This document shows, piece after piece, positions 29,571 to 40,052 of a stretch of DNA of 64,000 bases; position 1 is the stretch's first letter; each line of letters starts with the position of its first letter. This DNA is from Pseudomonas sp. GOM7 (GTDB taxonomy: Bacteria > Pseudomonadota > Gammaproteobacteria > Pseudomonadales > Pseudomonadaceae). The position numbers and the translations under genes are program-made. A model generated the notes under the pieces. The model made no database searches, had not been told where the DNA came from, and saw nothing but the letters and a program-made list of their open reading frames with translations. The DNA lies in contig NZ_CP113519.1 of NCBI RefSeq assembly GCF_026723825.1, positions 1 through 64,000 of the forward strand, in the 5' to 3' direction.

Positions 29571-30077
29571 TCAAGCGCGCTGGCGATGCTGTTTTTCCAG
29601 CTTCTTCTTGATGCGGTCGCGCTTGAGATTGGACAGGTAATCGACGAACAGCTTGCCGTTGAGGTGATCGCACTCGTGCTGGATGCACACGGCGAGCAGG
29701 CCTTCGGCGATCAGCTCATAGGGCTGGCCATCGCGATCCAGCGCCTTGATCCTGACCTTCTGCGGGCGGTCGACGTTCTCGTAGAAACCGGGCACTGACA
29801 GGCAGCCTTCCTGATACTGATCCATCTCCTCGGTCAAAGGCTCGAACTCGGGGTTGATGAACACCCGTGGTTCGGTCTTGTCCTCGGACAGATCCATGAC
29901 CACCACACGCTTGTGCACGTTGACCTGCGTTGCGGCCAGGCCGATACCCGGCGCGTCATACATGGTCTCGAACATGTCATCGACCAGTTGGCGGATAGAG
30001 TCATCCACGACCTCCACCGGCTTGGCGATGGTGCGCAGGCGTGGATCGGGAAACTCAAGGATATTCAGGATCGCCAT
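29571..30077 (-). CDS. def: Peptide deformylase
   Basis: 168-residue Fe2+ metallohydrolase that removes the formyl group from nascent proteins. All three motifs are present: GIGLAATQ (motif 1), EGCLSVPG (motif 2, metal Cys) and QHECDHLNG (motif 3, HExxH). First gene of def-fmt-rsmB-trkA and divergent from the LysM gene; the 152-base gap between them should hold both promoters. Confidence 0.97.
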   Translation of the reverse strand: MAILNILEFPDPRLRTIAKPVEVVDDSIRQLVDDMFETMYDAPGIGLAATQVNVHKRVVVMDLSEDKTEPRVFINPEFEPLTEEMDQYQEGCLSVPGFYENVDRPQKVRIKALDRDGQPYELIAEGLLAVCIQHECDHLNGKLFVDYLSNLKRDRIKKKLEKQHRQRA

Positions 30078-30229
30078 ATGCGTTTGTGATGCACTTGTAG
30101 AATAAATTCAAAATCCGCTGCTAAGATGATGAACAGCATTGAAAAACGGCTTCAAGCCGCGTAACCAGCGGGTTTGAGCGCGGCGCTAGGGCGCTTCACG
30201 CGAAAGCACATAATAAAGGGATTCACCGT

Positions 30230-31267
30230 ATGAGGAAATCACTACTCGCCCTGCTCCTGGCAGCCGGCGGATTGGTTCTGACCAGCATGGCTCAGGCCGC
30301 AGTGCAACTCAAGGACGGTCACCCAGACCGTTACACCGTGGTCAAGGGCGATACCCTCTGGGACATCTCCGGTAAATTCCTCAGCCAACCGTGGAAGTGG
30401 CCGGAGATCTGGCACGCCAACCCGCAGGTGGCCAACCCGCATCTGATCTACCCGGGTGACACCCTCAACCTGGTCTACATCGACGGCCAGCCGCGGCTGA
30501 TGCTCAACCGTGGCGAGTCCCGTGGCACCATCAAGCTGTCGCCGCAGGTGCGCAGCACGCCGATGGCCGAGGCGATTCCGACCATCCCGCTGGAGGCGAT
30601 CAACAGCTTTCTGCTGAGCAACCGCATCGTCAACACACCGGAAGAATTCAACAGCAAGCCCTACGTCGTCGCCGGCAATGCCGAGCGTGTGATCAGTGGC
30701 GTCGGGGATCGCATCTACGCCCGGGGCAAGTTCGACGTGCAGCATCCGGTGTATGGCATCTTCCGTCAGGGTAAGACCTACCTGGATCCGAAAACCCAGG
30801 AGTTTCTCGGTATCAATGCCGATGACATCGGCACCGGCGAGATCGTTGCCGAGGAAGGCGATGTCGGCACTCTGGTGCTGAGCCGCTCCACGCAGGAAGT
30901 GCGTCTGGGTGACCGTCTGTTTCCCACCGAGGAGCGTGCGATCAATTCCACCTTCATGCCCAGCGAGCCCTCCAGCCAGGTCGACGGCCTGATTCTCGAC
31001 GTGCCGCGTGGCGTGACTCAGATTGGTCAGTTCGACGTGGTCACCCTGAGCAAGGGCGCCCGCGACGGCCTGGAAGTCGGCAACGTGCTGGCGGTGTACA
31101 AGACCGGCGAAACCGTGCGTGACCGCATCACCGGGGAAAGCGTGAAGATCCCGGACGAGCGTTCCGGCCTGCTGATGGTGTTCCGCACCTACGACAAGCT
31201 CAGCTACGGCCTGATCCTGCAGGCCTCCCGGCAACTGGCGGTGATGGACAAGATCCGCAACCCGTGA
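30230..31267 (+). CDS. LysM-domain peptidoglycan-binding protein
   Basis: 345 residues with a signal peptide (cleavage after SMAQAA) followed by one LysM domain (YTVVKGDTLWDISGKF...IWHANPQVANPHLIYPGDTLNL, about 36-85). The remaining 250 residues lack a motif I can name. It is exported and should bind peptidoglycan; no catalytic site is visible. AAGGGA precedes the ATG. It matches PA0020 in P. aeruginosa order, upstream of dprA. Confidence 0.9.
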   Translation: MRKSLLALLLAAGGLVLTSMAQAAVQLKDGHPDRYTVVKGDTLWDISGKFLSQPWKWPEIWHANPQVANPHLIYPGDTLNLVYIDGQPRLMLNRGESRGTIKLSPQVRSTPMAEAIPTIPLEAINSFLLSNRIVNTPEEFNSKPYVVAGNAERVISGVGDRIYARGKFDVQHPVYGIFRQGKTYLDPKTQEFLGINADDIGTGEIVAEEGDVGTLVLSRSTQEVRLGDRLFPTEERAINSTFMPSEPSSQVDGLILDVPRGVTQIGQFDVVTLSKGARDGLEVGNVLAVYKTGETVRDRITGESVKIPDERSGLLMVFRTYDKLSYGLILQASRQLAVMDKIRNP

Positions 31268-31273
31268 CACCTT

Positions 31274-31305
31274 CGAGCCCTGCCTGATGCAGGGCTCGTG
31301 CTTTA
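31274..31305 (+). terminator. Probable terminator/attenuator hairpin after LysM gene
   Basis: A perfect 10-bp stem CGAGCCCTGC-CTGAT-GCAGGGCTCG, followed by only a short T-rich tail, so termination may be partial. Confidence 0.6.
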
Positions 31306-31348
31306 TGGCCGCCAGGATGGCGGCTCCATCGTTCAGGGAAGATTGCTT

Positions 31349-32455
31349 ATGCCACCCATTCCAGCCTCTCTCTCCCCCGCCGAACTCGAAGCTCGCCTGC
31401 GCCTGCATCTGCTGCCGGAGCTGGGGCCACGGCGTTTTCGCAAACTGCTCAGTGCTTTCGACAGTGCCTCGGCCGCTCTCAGTGCGCCGGCCAGCGCCTG
31501 GCGTGCCCTGGGGTTGCCAGCCGAGTGTGCCGAACCCAGGCGCAGTGCCGAGATCCGTCAGCGTGCCGCCAGCGCCCTGGCCTGGCTGGAAGTGCCCGGC
31601 CAGCACCTGCTGATGTGGGACGATGCGCGCTATCCCGCCCTGCTCGGCGAACTGCCCGATGCCCCGCCGTTGCTATTCGTCGCCGGTGATCCGGAGCTGC
31701 TCGATGCCCCGCAACTGGCCATGGTCGGCAGCCGACGCGCCTCCGGGCCGGGGCTGGACAACGCCCACGCCTTCGCCCGCAGCCTGGCGGCCGGCGGTTT
31801 CGTCATCACCAGTGGTCTGGCCCTGGGCATCGACGGTGCCGCGCACCAGGGCGCGCTGGATGGTGGCGGCAAGACCGTGGCAGTACTCGGCACGGGGCTG
31901 CAGTGCCTGTATCCGGCCCGGCACAAACGCCTGGCAGCGCAGATCATCGAGCAGGGCGGCGCGCTGGTCTCGGAACTGCCGCTGGATTGCGCACCACAGG
32001 CCAGCAACTTTCCACGGCGCAACCGCATCATCAGCGGCCTGTCACTCGGCGTGCTGGTGGTGGAAGCCAGCCCGTCCAGCGGCTCGCTGATCACCGCGCG
32101 CCTGGCCGCCGAGCAGGGTCGCGAGGTCTATGCCATACCCGGCTCCATCCATCATCCCGGGTCGCGCGGCTGTCATCAGTTGATCCGTGATGGCGCCACC
32201 CTGGTGGAAAGCGTCGAGCATATCCTCGAGACACTGCGTGCTTGGCAGGCCGTGGCTGAGTCGCCTGGCACGCCTGCTGAGGTGCAGGCCGAGCATCCTT
32301 TGCTGGCGCTGCTGCATGCCGCGCCGCAGAGCAGCGAAGCACTGGTGCAGGTCACGGGTTGGCCGCTGAACGAGGTGCTGGCTGCCTTGACCGAACTGGA
32401 ACTCGATGGCCGGGTAAGCAATGAGGCTGGCCGCTGGCTGGCACGCAAGCCGTAG
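31349..32455 (+). CDS. dprA: DNA-processing protein DprA
   Basis: Loads RecA onto incoming single-stranded DNA during natural transformation. 368 residues starting [13 protein letters not shown] with AGGGA upstream. The central Rossmann-like domain is clear: [48 protein letters not shown] and [15 protein letters not shown]-terminal winged-helix-like domain ([21 protein letters not shown]) follows. Confidence 0.95.
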   Translation: MPPIPASLSPAELEARLRLHLLPELGPRRFRKLLSAFDSASAALSAPASAWRALGLPAECAEPRRSAEIRQRAASALAWLEVPGQHLLMWDDARYPALLGELPDAPPLLFVAGDPELLDAPQLAMVGSRRASGPGLDNAHAFARSLAAGGFVITSGLALGIDGAAHQGALDGGGKTVAVLGTGLQCLYPARHKRLAAQIIEQGGALVSELPLDCAPQASNFPRRNRIISGLSLGVLVVEASPSSGSLITARLAAEQGREVYAIPGSIHHPGSRGCHQLIRDGATLVESVEHILETLRAWQAVAESPGTPAEVQAEHPLLALLHAAPQSSEALVQVTGWPLNEVLAALTELELDGRVSNEAGRWLARKP

Positions 32456-32544
32456 CGCCGGGTGGCTGCCCGGAGTGCATCCGGGTTACCGTGCCAGGGC
32501 AGGCTTGGATAGACTGCCGATCATTCGCTAGCGAGAGACAGTCG

Positions 32545-33102
32545 ATGACCAGCAACTGGCAGATACAGCAAACGGCGCGGGTGGTGTTCGACGGCGGCGT
32601 GATCGCCTATCCGACCGAGGCGGTTTGGGGCCTAGGCTGCGACCCCTGGAACGAGGAGGCGGTCGACCGCCTGCTGGCGCTGAAGGAGCGGCCCATGGCC
32701 AAGGGCCTGATCCTGGTGGCCGATGAGATCGAGCAGTTCGATTTTCTCCTCGAGGATCTGCCAGAGATCTGGCAGGAACGCCTGGCCGCCAGTTGGCCAG
32801 GGCCAAACACCTGGTTGGTGCCACATCAGGATCGTTTGCCCGAGTGGGTGACCGGCGCGCACGACAGCGTCGCCCTGCGTGTGAGCGACCACCCACTGGT
32901 GCGCGCACTGTGTCGTCTGACCGGGCCGCTGATCTCCACCTCGGCCAACCCGGCGGGTCGCCCTGCCGCGCGTTCGCGCCTGCGCGTCGAGCAGTACTTT
33001 CCCGGCGAGCTGGACAAGGTGCTGGTGGGCGCTCTGGGCGGGCGCAGGAACCCAAGCCTGATCCGCGACCTGCGCACCGGCGATGTGATTCGCCCATCCT
33101 GA
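32545..33102 (+). CDS. tsaC: L-threonylcarbamoyladenylate synthase (TsaC/YrdC)
   Basis: Makes the threonylcarbamoyl-AMP intermediate for the t6A base at position 37 of ANN-decoding tRNAs. 185 residues from [18 protein letters not shown]. The family motif [13 protein letters not shown], the [13 protein letters not shown] loop and [15 protein letters not shown] are all present. A degenerate REP-like half lies in the gap to dprA. Confidence 0.95.
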   Translation: MTSNWQIQQTARVVFDGGVIAYPTEAVWGLGCDPWNEEAVDRLLALKERPMAKGLILVADEIEQFDFLLEDLPEIWQERLAASWPGPNTWLVPHQDRLPEWVTGAHDSVALRVSDHPLVRALCRLTGPLISTSANPAGRPAARSRLRVEQYFPGELDKVLVGALGGRRNPSLIRDLRTGDVIRPS

Positions 33103-33107
33103 AGAGC

Positions 33108-33139
33108 AGCTTCAAGCTGCAAGCTTCAAGTAACAGCGG
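33108..33139. repeat. REP-like half repeat (caagct family)
   Basis: CAGCTTCAAGCTGCAAGCTTC immediately after tsaC, the same family as at 13701, 25678, 35431 and 52436. It precedes the heptamer array and may be its source. Confidence 0.6.
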
Positions 33140-33184
33140 AAAGCGATCAGAGCGCTTGTCATCTCGGTTTTCACCGTCACGCTG

Positions 33185-33282
33185 TGCAGCTTGCAGCTTG
33201 CAGCTTGCAGCTTGCAGCTTGCAGCTTGCAGCTTGCAGCTTGCAGCTTGCAGCTTGCAGCTTGCAGCTTGCAGCTTGCAGCT
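33185..33282. repeat. Tandem array of 14 perfect 7-bp units (TGCAGCT)
   Basis: 98 bases of uninterrupted TGCAGCT repeats between the convergent tsaC and qor genes, ending just before the qor stop codon. The unit equals the core of the adjacent REP-like repeats. Open reading frames across it on both strands are artefacts of the period. Confidence 0.95.
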
Positions 33283-33286
33283 ACTC

Positions 33287-34264
33287 TCAAGGCAGCAGAA
33301 TGGTCGAGCCTGTGGTCTGCCGTGAGCTCAGCGCGTCCTGCGCGGCGGCGGCATCCTTCAACGCGTAGCGGTTGCTGATTTCCACCTGCAGCTTGCCACT
33401 GGCGATCATGCCGAACAGCTCGTCGGCCATGGCCTGCAGGCGCTGGGGCGTGTTGGCGTAGCCAGCCAGGGTCGGGCGGGTGACGAACAGCGAGCCCTTC
33501 TGCGCCAGGATGCCCAGGTTGACCCCGGTGACCGCGCCGGAGGCATTGCCGAAGCTGACCAGCAGGCCGCGTGGTGCCACGCAGTCCAGCGAGGTTTCCC
33601 AGGTGTCCTTGCCGACGCCGTCGTAGACCACCGGGCACTTGGCTCCGTCGGTCAGCTCCAGCACCCGTTGCGCCACGTTCTCATGGCTGTAATCGATGGT
33701 CGCCCAGGCGCCCTGCTCCTTGGCTCGCGCGGCCTTTTCCGGCGAACTGACGGTACCGATCAGCTTGACGCCCAGCGCCTTGGCCCACTGGCAGGCGAAG
33801 GAGCCGACACCGCCGGCTGCGGCGTGGAACAGGATGGTTTCGCCGCCCTTGAGCTCATAGGTCTGGCGCAGCAGGTACTGCACCGTCAGGCCCTTGAGCA
33901 TCACCGCAGCGGCCTGCTCGAAGGCGATGTTGTCCGGCAGTTTCACCAGCTTGTCGGCGGGCAGCACGTGCAGCTCGCTGTAGGCACCCAGCGGGCCGGT
34001 GGCGTAGGCCACGCGATCACCCACGGCAAAGCCCTGGACTGCACTGCCGACGGCCTCGACCACGCCGGCGCCTTCGGTGCCCAGGCCCGAGGGCAACATC
34101 GGTGGCTGGTACAGCCCGCTGCGGAAGTAGGTGTCGATGAAGTTCAGGCCGATGGCCCGGTTGGCCACCCGGACTTCGTGCGGGCCGGGAGCGGCTGGTT
34201 GATAATCACGATATTGCAGCACCTCGCTGCCGCCGTGCTGGCTGAACTCGATACGCTTGGCCAT
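33287..34264 (-). CDS. qor: NADPH:quinone oxidoreductase
   Basis: Medium-chain dehydrogenase/reductase without the catalytic zinc site. 325 residues from MAKRIEFSQHGGSEVLQYRDY. The N-terminal GroES-like fold is followed by the NADPH Rossmann motif HAAAGGVGSFACQWAKALG and the SSPEKAARAKEQGA phosphate-binding loop. It sits in the usual place between tsaC and hemF and reads toward tsaC. Confidence 0.94.
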   Translation of the reverse strand: MAKRIEFSQHGGSEVLQYRDYQPAAPGPHEVRVANRAIGLNFIDTYFRSGLYQPPMLPSGLGTEGAGVVEAVGSAVQGFAVGDRVAYATGPLGAYSELHVLPADKLVKLPDNIAFEQAAAVMLKGLTVQYLLRQTYELKGGETILFHAAAGGVGSFACQWAKALGVKLIGTVSSPEKAARAKEQGAWATIDYSHENVAQRVLELTDGAKCPVVYDGVGKDTWETSLDCVAPRGLLVSFGNASGAVTGVNLGILAQKGSLFVTRPTLAGYANTPQRLQAMADELFGMIASGKLQVEISNRYALKDAAAAQDALSSRQTTGSTILLP

Positions 34265-34388
34265 TTTCGATTCCTTGTCTGATTTGAGCGAAGGGCTATC
34301 CAAGCGGCTCGGTCGATCAGCGTCAACTGTGGTATGCCCGGTGTGAATGCTATGCTGCCCGCCGAATTCGACCCGCTCCCCGTTCTAA

Positions 34389-35315
<927 letters not shown>

Positions 35316-35318
35316 CCC

Positions 35319-35377
35319 GTAGCCCGGATGCAATCCGGGGCATTTGATCAGACATCCCCGGATTTCATCCGGGCTAC
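35319..35377. repeat. REP-like inverted repeat (gtagcccgg family)
   Basis: GTAGCCCGGATGCAATCCGG pairs with CCGGATTTCATCCGGGCTAC across a short spacer, just after hemF. It could also act as a terminator-like or mRNA-stabilising structure. Confidence 0.85.
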
Positions 35378-35430
35378 GAATCTGCGTAGGGTGCGCTGTG
35401 CGCACCAGATCGTATTTGAGAGAAACAGCC

Positions 35431-35480
35431 GTAAGCTCCAAGCCACAAGCGGAGCAATCACGCTTGTCGCTTGAGGCTTA
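35431..35480. repeat. REP-like inverted repeat (caagct family)
   Basis: GTAAGCTCCAAGCCACAAGC and GCTTGTCGCTTGAGGCTTAC form a dyad just upstream of the aroE ribosome-binding site. A TAGGGTGCGCTGTGCGCACC palindromic motif lies before it (35387-35406) and recurs inverted near 43583-43604. Confidence 0.75.
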
Positions 35481-35496
35481 CAACTCAAGGAATCCC

Positions 35497-36318
35497 ATGG
35501 ATCGCTACTGCGTATTCGGCAACCCCATCGGCCACAGCAAATCACCCCTGATCCATCGTCTGTTCGCCGAGCAGACCGGCCAGGTGATGAGCTACGACGC
35601 GCGCCTGGCACCGCTGGATGACTTCGTCGGCAATGCCCGCGCCTTCTTCGCCGATGGTCTGGGTGGCAACGTGACCGTGCCGTTCAAGGAGGAGGCCTTT
35701 CGCCTGGCCGACGAGCTGACCGAGCGCGCGCGCCGTGCCGGGGCGGTGAATACCCTGAAGAAGCTGGCGGACGGTCGTCTGCTCGGCGACAACACCGATG
35801 GCGCCGGGTTGACCCGCGACCTGCAGGACAACGCCGGCTTCAGTCTGGCCGGCAAGCGCATCCTCGTGCTCGGCGCCGGTGGCGCCGTGCGTGGTGTTCT
35901 CGAACCCTTCCTGGTGCAGCGCCCCGCCCTGTTGGTGATCGCCAACCGCACGGTGGCCAAGGCCGAGCAACTGGTGCGCGAGTTCGCGGACCTCGGCCCG
36001 CTGGTCGCAGCCGGTTTCGACTGGAACGAGGCGCCGGTGGATCTGATCGTCAATGGCACCTCGGCCAGCCTCGGCGGCGAGCTGCCGCCTATTGCAGCGA
36101 GCCTGATCCAGCCTGGGCATACCCTTTGCTACGACATGATGTATGGCCGCGAGGCGACTGCCTTCAATCGCTGGGCTGCCGCCCAGGGCGCGGCGCGCTG
36201 CCTGGATGGTCTGGGCATGCTGGTGGAGCAGGCCGCCGAGGCTTTCGCCCTGTGGCGTGGCGTGCGTCCCGACACTGCGCCAGTGCTGGCCGAGCTGCGA
36301 CGGCAACTGCTGGGCTGA
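35497..36318 (+). CDS. aroE: Shikimate dehydrogenase (NADP+)
   Basis: Reduces 3-dehydroshikimate to shikimate in aromatic amino acid synthesis. 273 residues from [20 protein letters not shown] (substrate motif NPIGHSKSP), with catalytic NVTVPFKE and GDNTDGAGL, and the NADP-binding [12 protein letters not shown]. The in-frame extension back to 35344 crosses repeat sequence and is rejected. AAGG lies 6-8 bases before the ATG. The 192 bases after the stop hold nothing I recognise. Confidence 0.97.
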   Translation: MDRYCVFGNPIGHSKSPLIHRLFAEQTGQVMSYDARLAPLDDFVGNARAFFADGLGGNVTVPFKEEAFRLADELTERARRAGAVNTLKKLADGRLLGDNTDGAGLTRDLQDNAGFSLAGKRILVLGAGGAVRGVLEPFLVQRPALLVIANRTVAKAEQLVREFADLGPLVAAGFDWNEAPVDLIVNGTSASLGGELPPIAASLIQPGHTLCYDMMYGREATAFNRWAAAQGAARCLDGLGMLVEQAAEAFALWRGVRPDTAPVLAELRRQLLG

Positions 36319-36510
36319 GTCCGCTGGCGATGCGGCGACTTTGTTTTGCCGTTTGTGTCCGCCCACCGAGTCGATTGCCCTTCCATCAGCCGCTTTTGGG
36401 CGGCAGGAACCCGACGGGCGGATTAGAGTCTTGATCAGCAGGTGCTGGCCCGACCTTGCAACTGCCAGCCATTGCGGTATACCGAGGTCATTGCCCTCAA
36501 GGAGTGAAGC

Positions 36511-37929
36511 ATGCAGAGCGCTCTGCTGTGGCTCAAACAGGATCTGCGTCTCGACGACAACCCGGCCCTGCAGGCCGGGCTTGCCTGCGAGCGCTTGTTG
36601 CCGGTCTACGTGCTCGACCCGCGCCTGCTGCAGATCGGCCCGCTCGGCAGCCGTCGCCAGGGCGTGCAGCGCACGCGCTTCCTGCTCGAGAGCCTGGTGG
36701 CACTCGACAGTGCGCTACGCCAGCGTGGCTCGCATCTGCTGGTGGTGCAGGGCGAGCCCGAGCGGGTCATTCCCGAGCTGGTCGAACGCCTGGCGCTGCA
36801 GGAGGTGCTGACGCACGCCGAGATCGCGCCGGATGAATGCGCGCTGCAGAAGCGCGTGAAAGACGCGCTCGGTCTGGTGCCGATACGCGAGTTTGCCGGC
36901 AATGGCCTGCTGCGCGAGCACGAACTGCCCTGCCTGCCCAGTGAGCTGCCGGCGGTATTCAGCCAGTTCCGCGAGTTGTGCGAAGAGCGCGTGCTGGTGT
37001 TCCAGCCGCAGCCCGCGCCCCCTGCCCTGCCGCCTCTGCCGGATGCCGCGCTGGACTTGCTGCAGCCCTTGCCGACACTGTCCCAACTCGGTCTGGGCGA
37101 GCCGCTCAACATGCCGCTCAGCGCCTTTCCCTTCTCAGGCGGCGAAGCCGCTGCGCAGGCACGTTTGCGTGACTACTTGTGGAATACCCAGGCGGTGCGG
37201 CAATACAAGGAAACCCGCAACGGCCTGATCGGCAGCGACTATTCCTCCAAGTTCTCTCCCTGGCTGGCCAATGGTTGCCTGTCCGCGCGGCGGGTGCTGG
37301 CGGAACTGCGGCGCCACGAGTCGCAGTACGGCCGCAACGACTCCACTCATTGGCTGTGGGTGGAGATGCTCTGGCGCGATTTCTTTCGCTGGACGTTGCT
37401 GCGCCATGGCAGCGCGCTGTTCAAGGCCGGCGGCCTGAAGGCCACCAGCCATGCGCCGCGCAACCTCGATGAACGTTTCGAGCAATGGTGCCAGGGCCGC
37501 ACCGGCATGCCGTTCGTCGATGCCAATATGCGTGAGCTGGCGGCTACGGGGTTCATCTCCAATCGTGGTCGACAGGTAGTGGCCAGCTACCTGGTGCATG
37601 ACCTGCAGCAGGACTGGCGCCATGGCGCTGCCTGGTTCGAGGAGCATCTGCTCGATTACGACCCGGCGAGCAACTGGGGCAACTGGGCCTACCTGGCCGG
37701 CGTTGGCAGCGATCCACGGCAGCATCGCGTGTTCAACGTACTGCGCCAGGCGCGCCAGTACGACCCGGATGCCAGCTACGTCAGCCTGTGGATGCCGGAG
37801 CTGCATACCGTCGCTGCACACCTGCGGCATACGCCCTTCCTGTTGCCGCCACTGCAACTGGAGGCCATGCGTTATCCGCGTCTGCAGCAGCTACCGGAGA
37901 GCTGGCGGCCCTACCTGCCGGCGGCCTGA
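36511..37929 (+). CDS. Cryptochrome DASH / photolyase family protein
   Basis: 472-residue FAD flavoprotein with an N-terminal photolyase alpha/beta domain (LLWLKQDLRLDDNPAL) and a C-terminal FAD-binding domain. The segment YKETRNGLIGSDYSSKFSPW, LANGCLSARRV, WVEMLWRDFFRW and the NLDERFEQWCQGRTGMPFVDANMREL region fit the DASH subgroup better than class I CPD photolyases. DASH proteins repair pyrimidine dimers, mostly in single-stranded DNA, and some signal. AAGGAG precedes the ATG. A MITE-like element begins 8 bases after the stop. Confidence 0.88.
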   Translation: MQSALLWLKQDLRLDDNPALQAGLACERLLPVYVLDPRLLQIGPLGSRRQGVQRTRFLLESLVALDSALRQRGSHLLVVQGEPERVIPELVERLALQEVLTHAEIAPDECALQKRVKDALGLVPIREFAGNGLLREHELPCLPSELPAVFSQFRELCEERVLVFQPQPAPPALPPLPDAALDLLQPLPTLSQLGLGEPLNMPLSAFPFSGGEAAAQARLRDYLWNTQAVRQYKETRNGLIGSDYSSKFSPWLANGCLSARRVLAELRRHESQYGRNDSTHWLWVEMLWRDFFRWTLLRHGSALFKAGGLKATSHAPRNLDERFEQWCQGRTGMPFVDANMRELAATGFISNRGRQVVASYLVHDLQQDWRHGAAWFEEHLLDYDPASNWGNWAYLAGVGSDPRQHRVFNVLRQARQYDPDASYVSLWMPELHTVAAHLRHTPFLLPPLQLEAMRYPRLQQLPESWRPYLPAA

Positions 37930-37936
37930 CAACCGT

Positions 37937-38190
37937 CAGCAGGCCGTTGAAAAACGTAGGCGAGGCAGCCAGTGCAATACCGATGGCGGCCCCGCAAAAA
38001 CAGCCGAAAAATGCTCGGAGTCGCGTTCGACTTTGCGAATTGCAAATGAGCATTTTTGACGGGGGCGCCTAGTCTGGGCTCGCACGCGAGCCTGCTTTTA
38101 ACGCAGCAATGGCAACGCACGACTGCAGGGATGCAGGAGGTAGAGCGACGCAGGAAGCCAAAGCCGAGGTAGTTTTTCAACAACCTGCTA
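37937..38190. repeat. MITE-like element, copy 3
   Basis: 254 bp with inverted ends: CAGCAGGCCGTTGAAAAACG on the left and TAGCAGGTTGTTGAAAAACT read from the right. The core matches copy 1 in reverse orientation (AAATGAGCATTTTTGAC, GGGCTCGCACGCGAGCC). The right end supplies the TAG stop of the adjacent dgcH. It fills the gap between two gene blocks that are far apart in P. aeruginosa. Confidence 0.78.
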
Positions 38191-40047
38191 GCCCTGTTCG
38201 ACCCGGTTGCGGCCATTCGCCTTGGCGCGATACAGCGCCTTGTCGGCGCGGTCGAAGGTGATGTCGCTCTTCTCGTCGCCGCGGAACTCGGTAAGGCCGG
38301 CCGAACAGGTGATGACCAGCGGCTCGCCCTTGAAGTGAAAGGGGCAGGCCGCGACGGCCGCGCGCAGGGTTTCCAGAAGCTGCAGGCCGCCTTCCAGAGG
38401 GGTGCCTGGAATCAGCAGGACGAACTCCTCGCCACCGAAGCGCGCCATGAAGTCGCTCTTGCGCAGGCGCTTGTGCAGCTCGCCAGCGATGATCTTGAGC
38501 ACGCGGTCACCGGCCAGGTGGCCGTAGTTGTCGTTGACCCGCTTGAAGTGGTCGATGTCGATGACCGCCAGCAGCAATTCGCCGCCGTAGCGTTGCCGGC
38601 GTGCCACCTCCATCTCCAGGCGTTCGCTCCAGGCGGCGCGGTTGGGCAGGCCGGTCAGCGGGTCGAGCAGCGACTTCTGCCGCTGTTCTTCCAGGTGGTC
38701 ACGGAACTGCTGGGCCTCCTGTTCCATTTCCGCCACGCGCTGTACCAGGCCTTGCAGGCGCTCGGCCACCGCATCTTCCCGTTCGTTGCGCTGGTGCTGG
38801 TGAGTGGCGACCGTTTGCAGCAGGCCTTCCAGGCGTTGCTCCAGCGCCTGCTTGAGCGATTCCAGATCCACCGCGTCCTGCACGCTGCTCTGCAGCTCGC
38901 TGACCTGATCGCGTAGTTCCTGATCGAAGCTGCGCGCCTGTTCGATGGAGCCGCTGTAGCCCTCGTGGGTTTCGTTGAGGGTACTGATGAACGCTGCCAG
39001 GCGCTCGTTGAGCTGCTTGAGGTAGAGGGCGAACTCACGCTGCCCGCTGCCGCTGACTGCCAACACCAATACCGACAGATCGTCCAGAACGGGTACCAGC
39101 TCGTACCAGTTCAGTGGCCCTTGCAGGCGTAACAGCAGCGCCTCGCCCTGGGGTTGGTGACGTGCGGGCAGTTCCAGTTCGGCCAGCAGTTTGCGCAGGC
39201 TTTCGGCGATATGCGGGGCCACTGAACTGTAGCCGGGCTCGCTGCTGGGCAGGTCGAACGCGCCGTTATCCGCTTGCGGGCTGGGCACCAGGCCGGGCGG
39301 CGCCGGCAGGCTGTCGAGCGTCGCGCGGGGAGCCGATGCGGCGCTAGTGGGTGTTTCCTGTGGCGGCGTGGCCGGCCTATCCTCGTTGACAGGCTGAGGC
39401 TGAGGCTGAGGCTGAGGCTGAGGCTGAGGCTGAGGCTGAGACGTAGCCTCGGGTTGCGCAAGTGGCAGCGCATCGCTGGGCTGTACGCCTGCCTCGCTGG
39501 CTTCGTTCGACGCCGCCTGGCCATCGCCACGGCTGCCGAACAGGCGCTGCAGCAGGCCGGGCTGTTCCGGCTGGCTATTGCGCACTTGTTGCAGCGCCTG
39601 ACCCTGCAACTGGCTCAGTTGGCTGAGCAGCGCCGGCAGCAGGTAACTGTGGCTGGTGGCGTCCTCGAGCTGCCTGCCGAGGGCTTTCAGGGCCTTGCGC
39701 ACCTCACGCGGAGGATCGAGCTCCTGCAACTGGTCGATCGCCTGCTGCAGGGCGTTGAGTGCTTCGCCGGCCCGTTGCTGGCGGCGCTTTTCCGACTCCA
39801 GCACGGCCTTTTCCAGGCGCGGGATGAGGTTGCCGAGGGGGGCGTCCATGTCGTCACGACGGAGGATCTCGCGCATTTCCTTCATGCACTGATCCACTGC
39901 CTTGTCGGTACCCTCCGCCGCCAGACTGCTGCGTACCAGGCCGCGACGCAGCAGGTCGAGGCGTGCGTCCCAGCGTCTCTCGAGCTTCTCCTGCTGTTCG
40001 AGGCTGCTCAGGTACTTGTCTTTCCAGCGCTGGGCGTCATCGCTCAT
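38188..40047 (-). CDS. Diguanylate cyclase, DgcH-like (GGDEF domain)
   Basis: 619 residues. It has no signal peptide or membrane segment: a long helical/coiled-coil N-terminal half, a low-complexity (PQ)n linker near 210-225 encoded by a hexanucleotide repeat, a second helical region, then a C-terminal GGDEF domain with [26 protein letters not shown] and active-site GGEEF. The RxxD inhibitory site (RKSD) stands five residues before it. It should make c-di-GMP with product inhibition. Context (EEP protein, dsbA, cc4) matches PA5487 (dgcH). The stop codon lies in a MITE-like repeat. Confidence 0.9.
   Translation of the reverse strand: MSDDAQRWKDKYLSSLEQQEKLERRWDARLDLLRRGLVRSSLAAEGTDKAVDQCMKEMREILRRDDMDAPLGNLIPRLEKAVLESEKRRQQRAGEALNALQQAIDQLQELDPPREVRKALKALGRQLEDATSHSYLLPALLSQLSQLQGQALQQVRNSQPEQPGLLQRLFGSRGDGQAASNEASEAGVQPSDALPLAQPEATSQPQPQPQPQPQPQPQPVNEDRPATPPQETPTSAASAPRATLDSLPAPPGLVPSPQADNGAFDLPSSEPGYSSVAPHIAESLRKLLAELELPARHQPQGEALLLRLQGPLNWYELVPVLDDLSVLVLAVSGSGQREFALYLKQLNERLAAFISTLNETHEGYSGSIEQARSFDQELRDQVSELQSSVQDAVDLESLKQALEQRLEGLLQTVATHQHQRNEREDAVAERLQGLVQRVAEMEQEAQQFRDHLEEQRQKSLLDPLTGLPNRAAWSERLEMEVARRQRYGGELLLAVIDIDHFKRVNDNYGHLAGDRVLKIIAGELHKRLRKSDFMARFGGEEFVLLIPGTPLEGGLQLLETLRAAVAACPFHFKGEPLVITCSAGLTEFRGDEKSDITFDRADKALYRAKANGRNRVEQG
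39391..39440. repeat. Hexanucleotide tandem repeat AGGCTG (about 8 units)
   Basis: Fifty bases of perfect AGGCTG units inside the diguanylate cyclase gene encode alternating Pro-Gln on the minus strand. Unit loss or gain would change linker length without shifting frame. Confidence 0.95.
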
Positions 40048-40052
40048 TTGGC

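Noticed and set aside
33185..33282. Heptamer array as a possible CRISPR
   Set aside because: The units are contiguous 7-mers without spacers and no cas gene is near.
33177..33638. Reading frames across the heptamer array on both strands
   Set aside because: They are open only because the repeat lacks stops; the rest is antisense or out of frame to qor.
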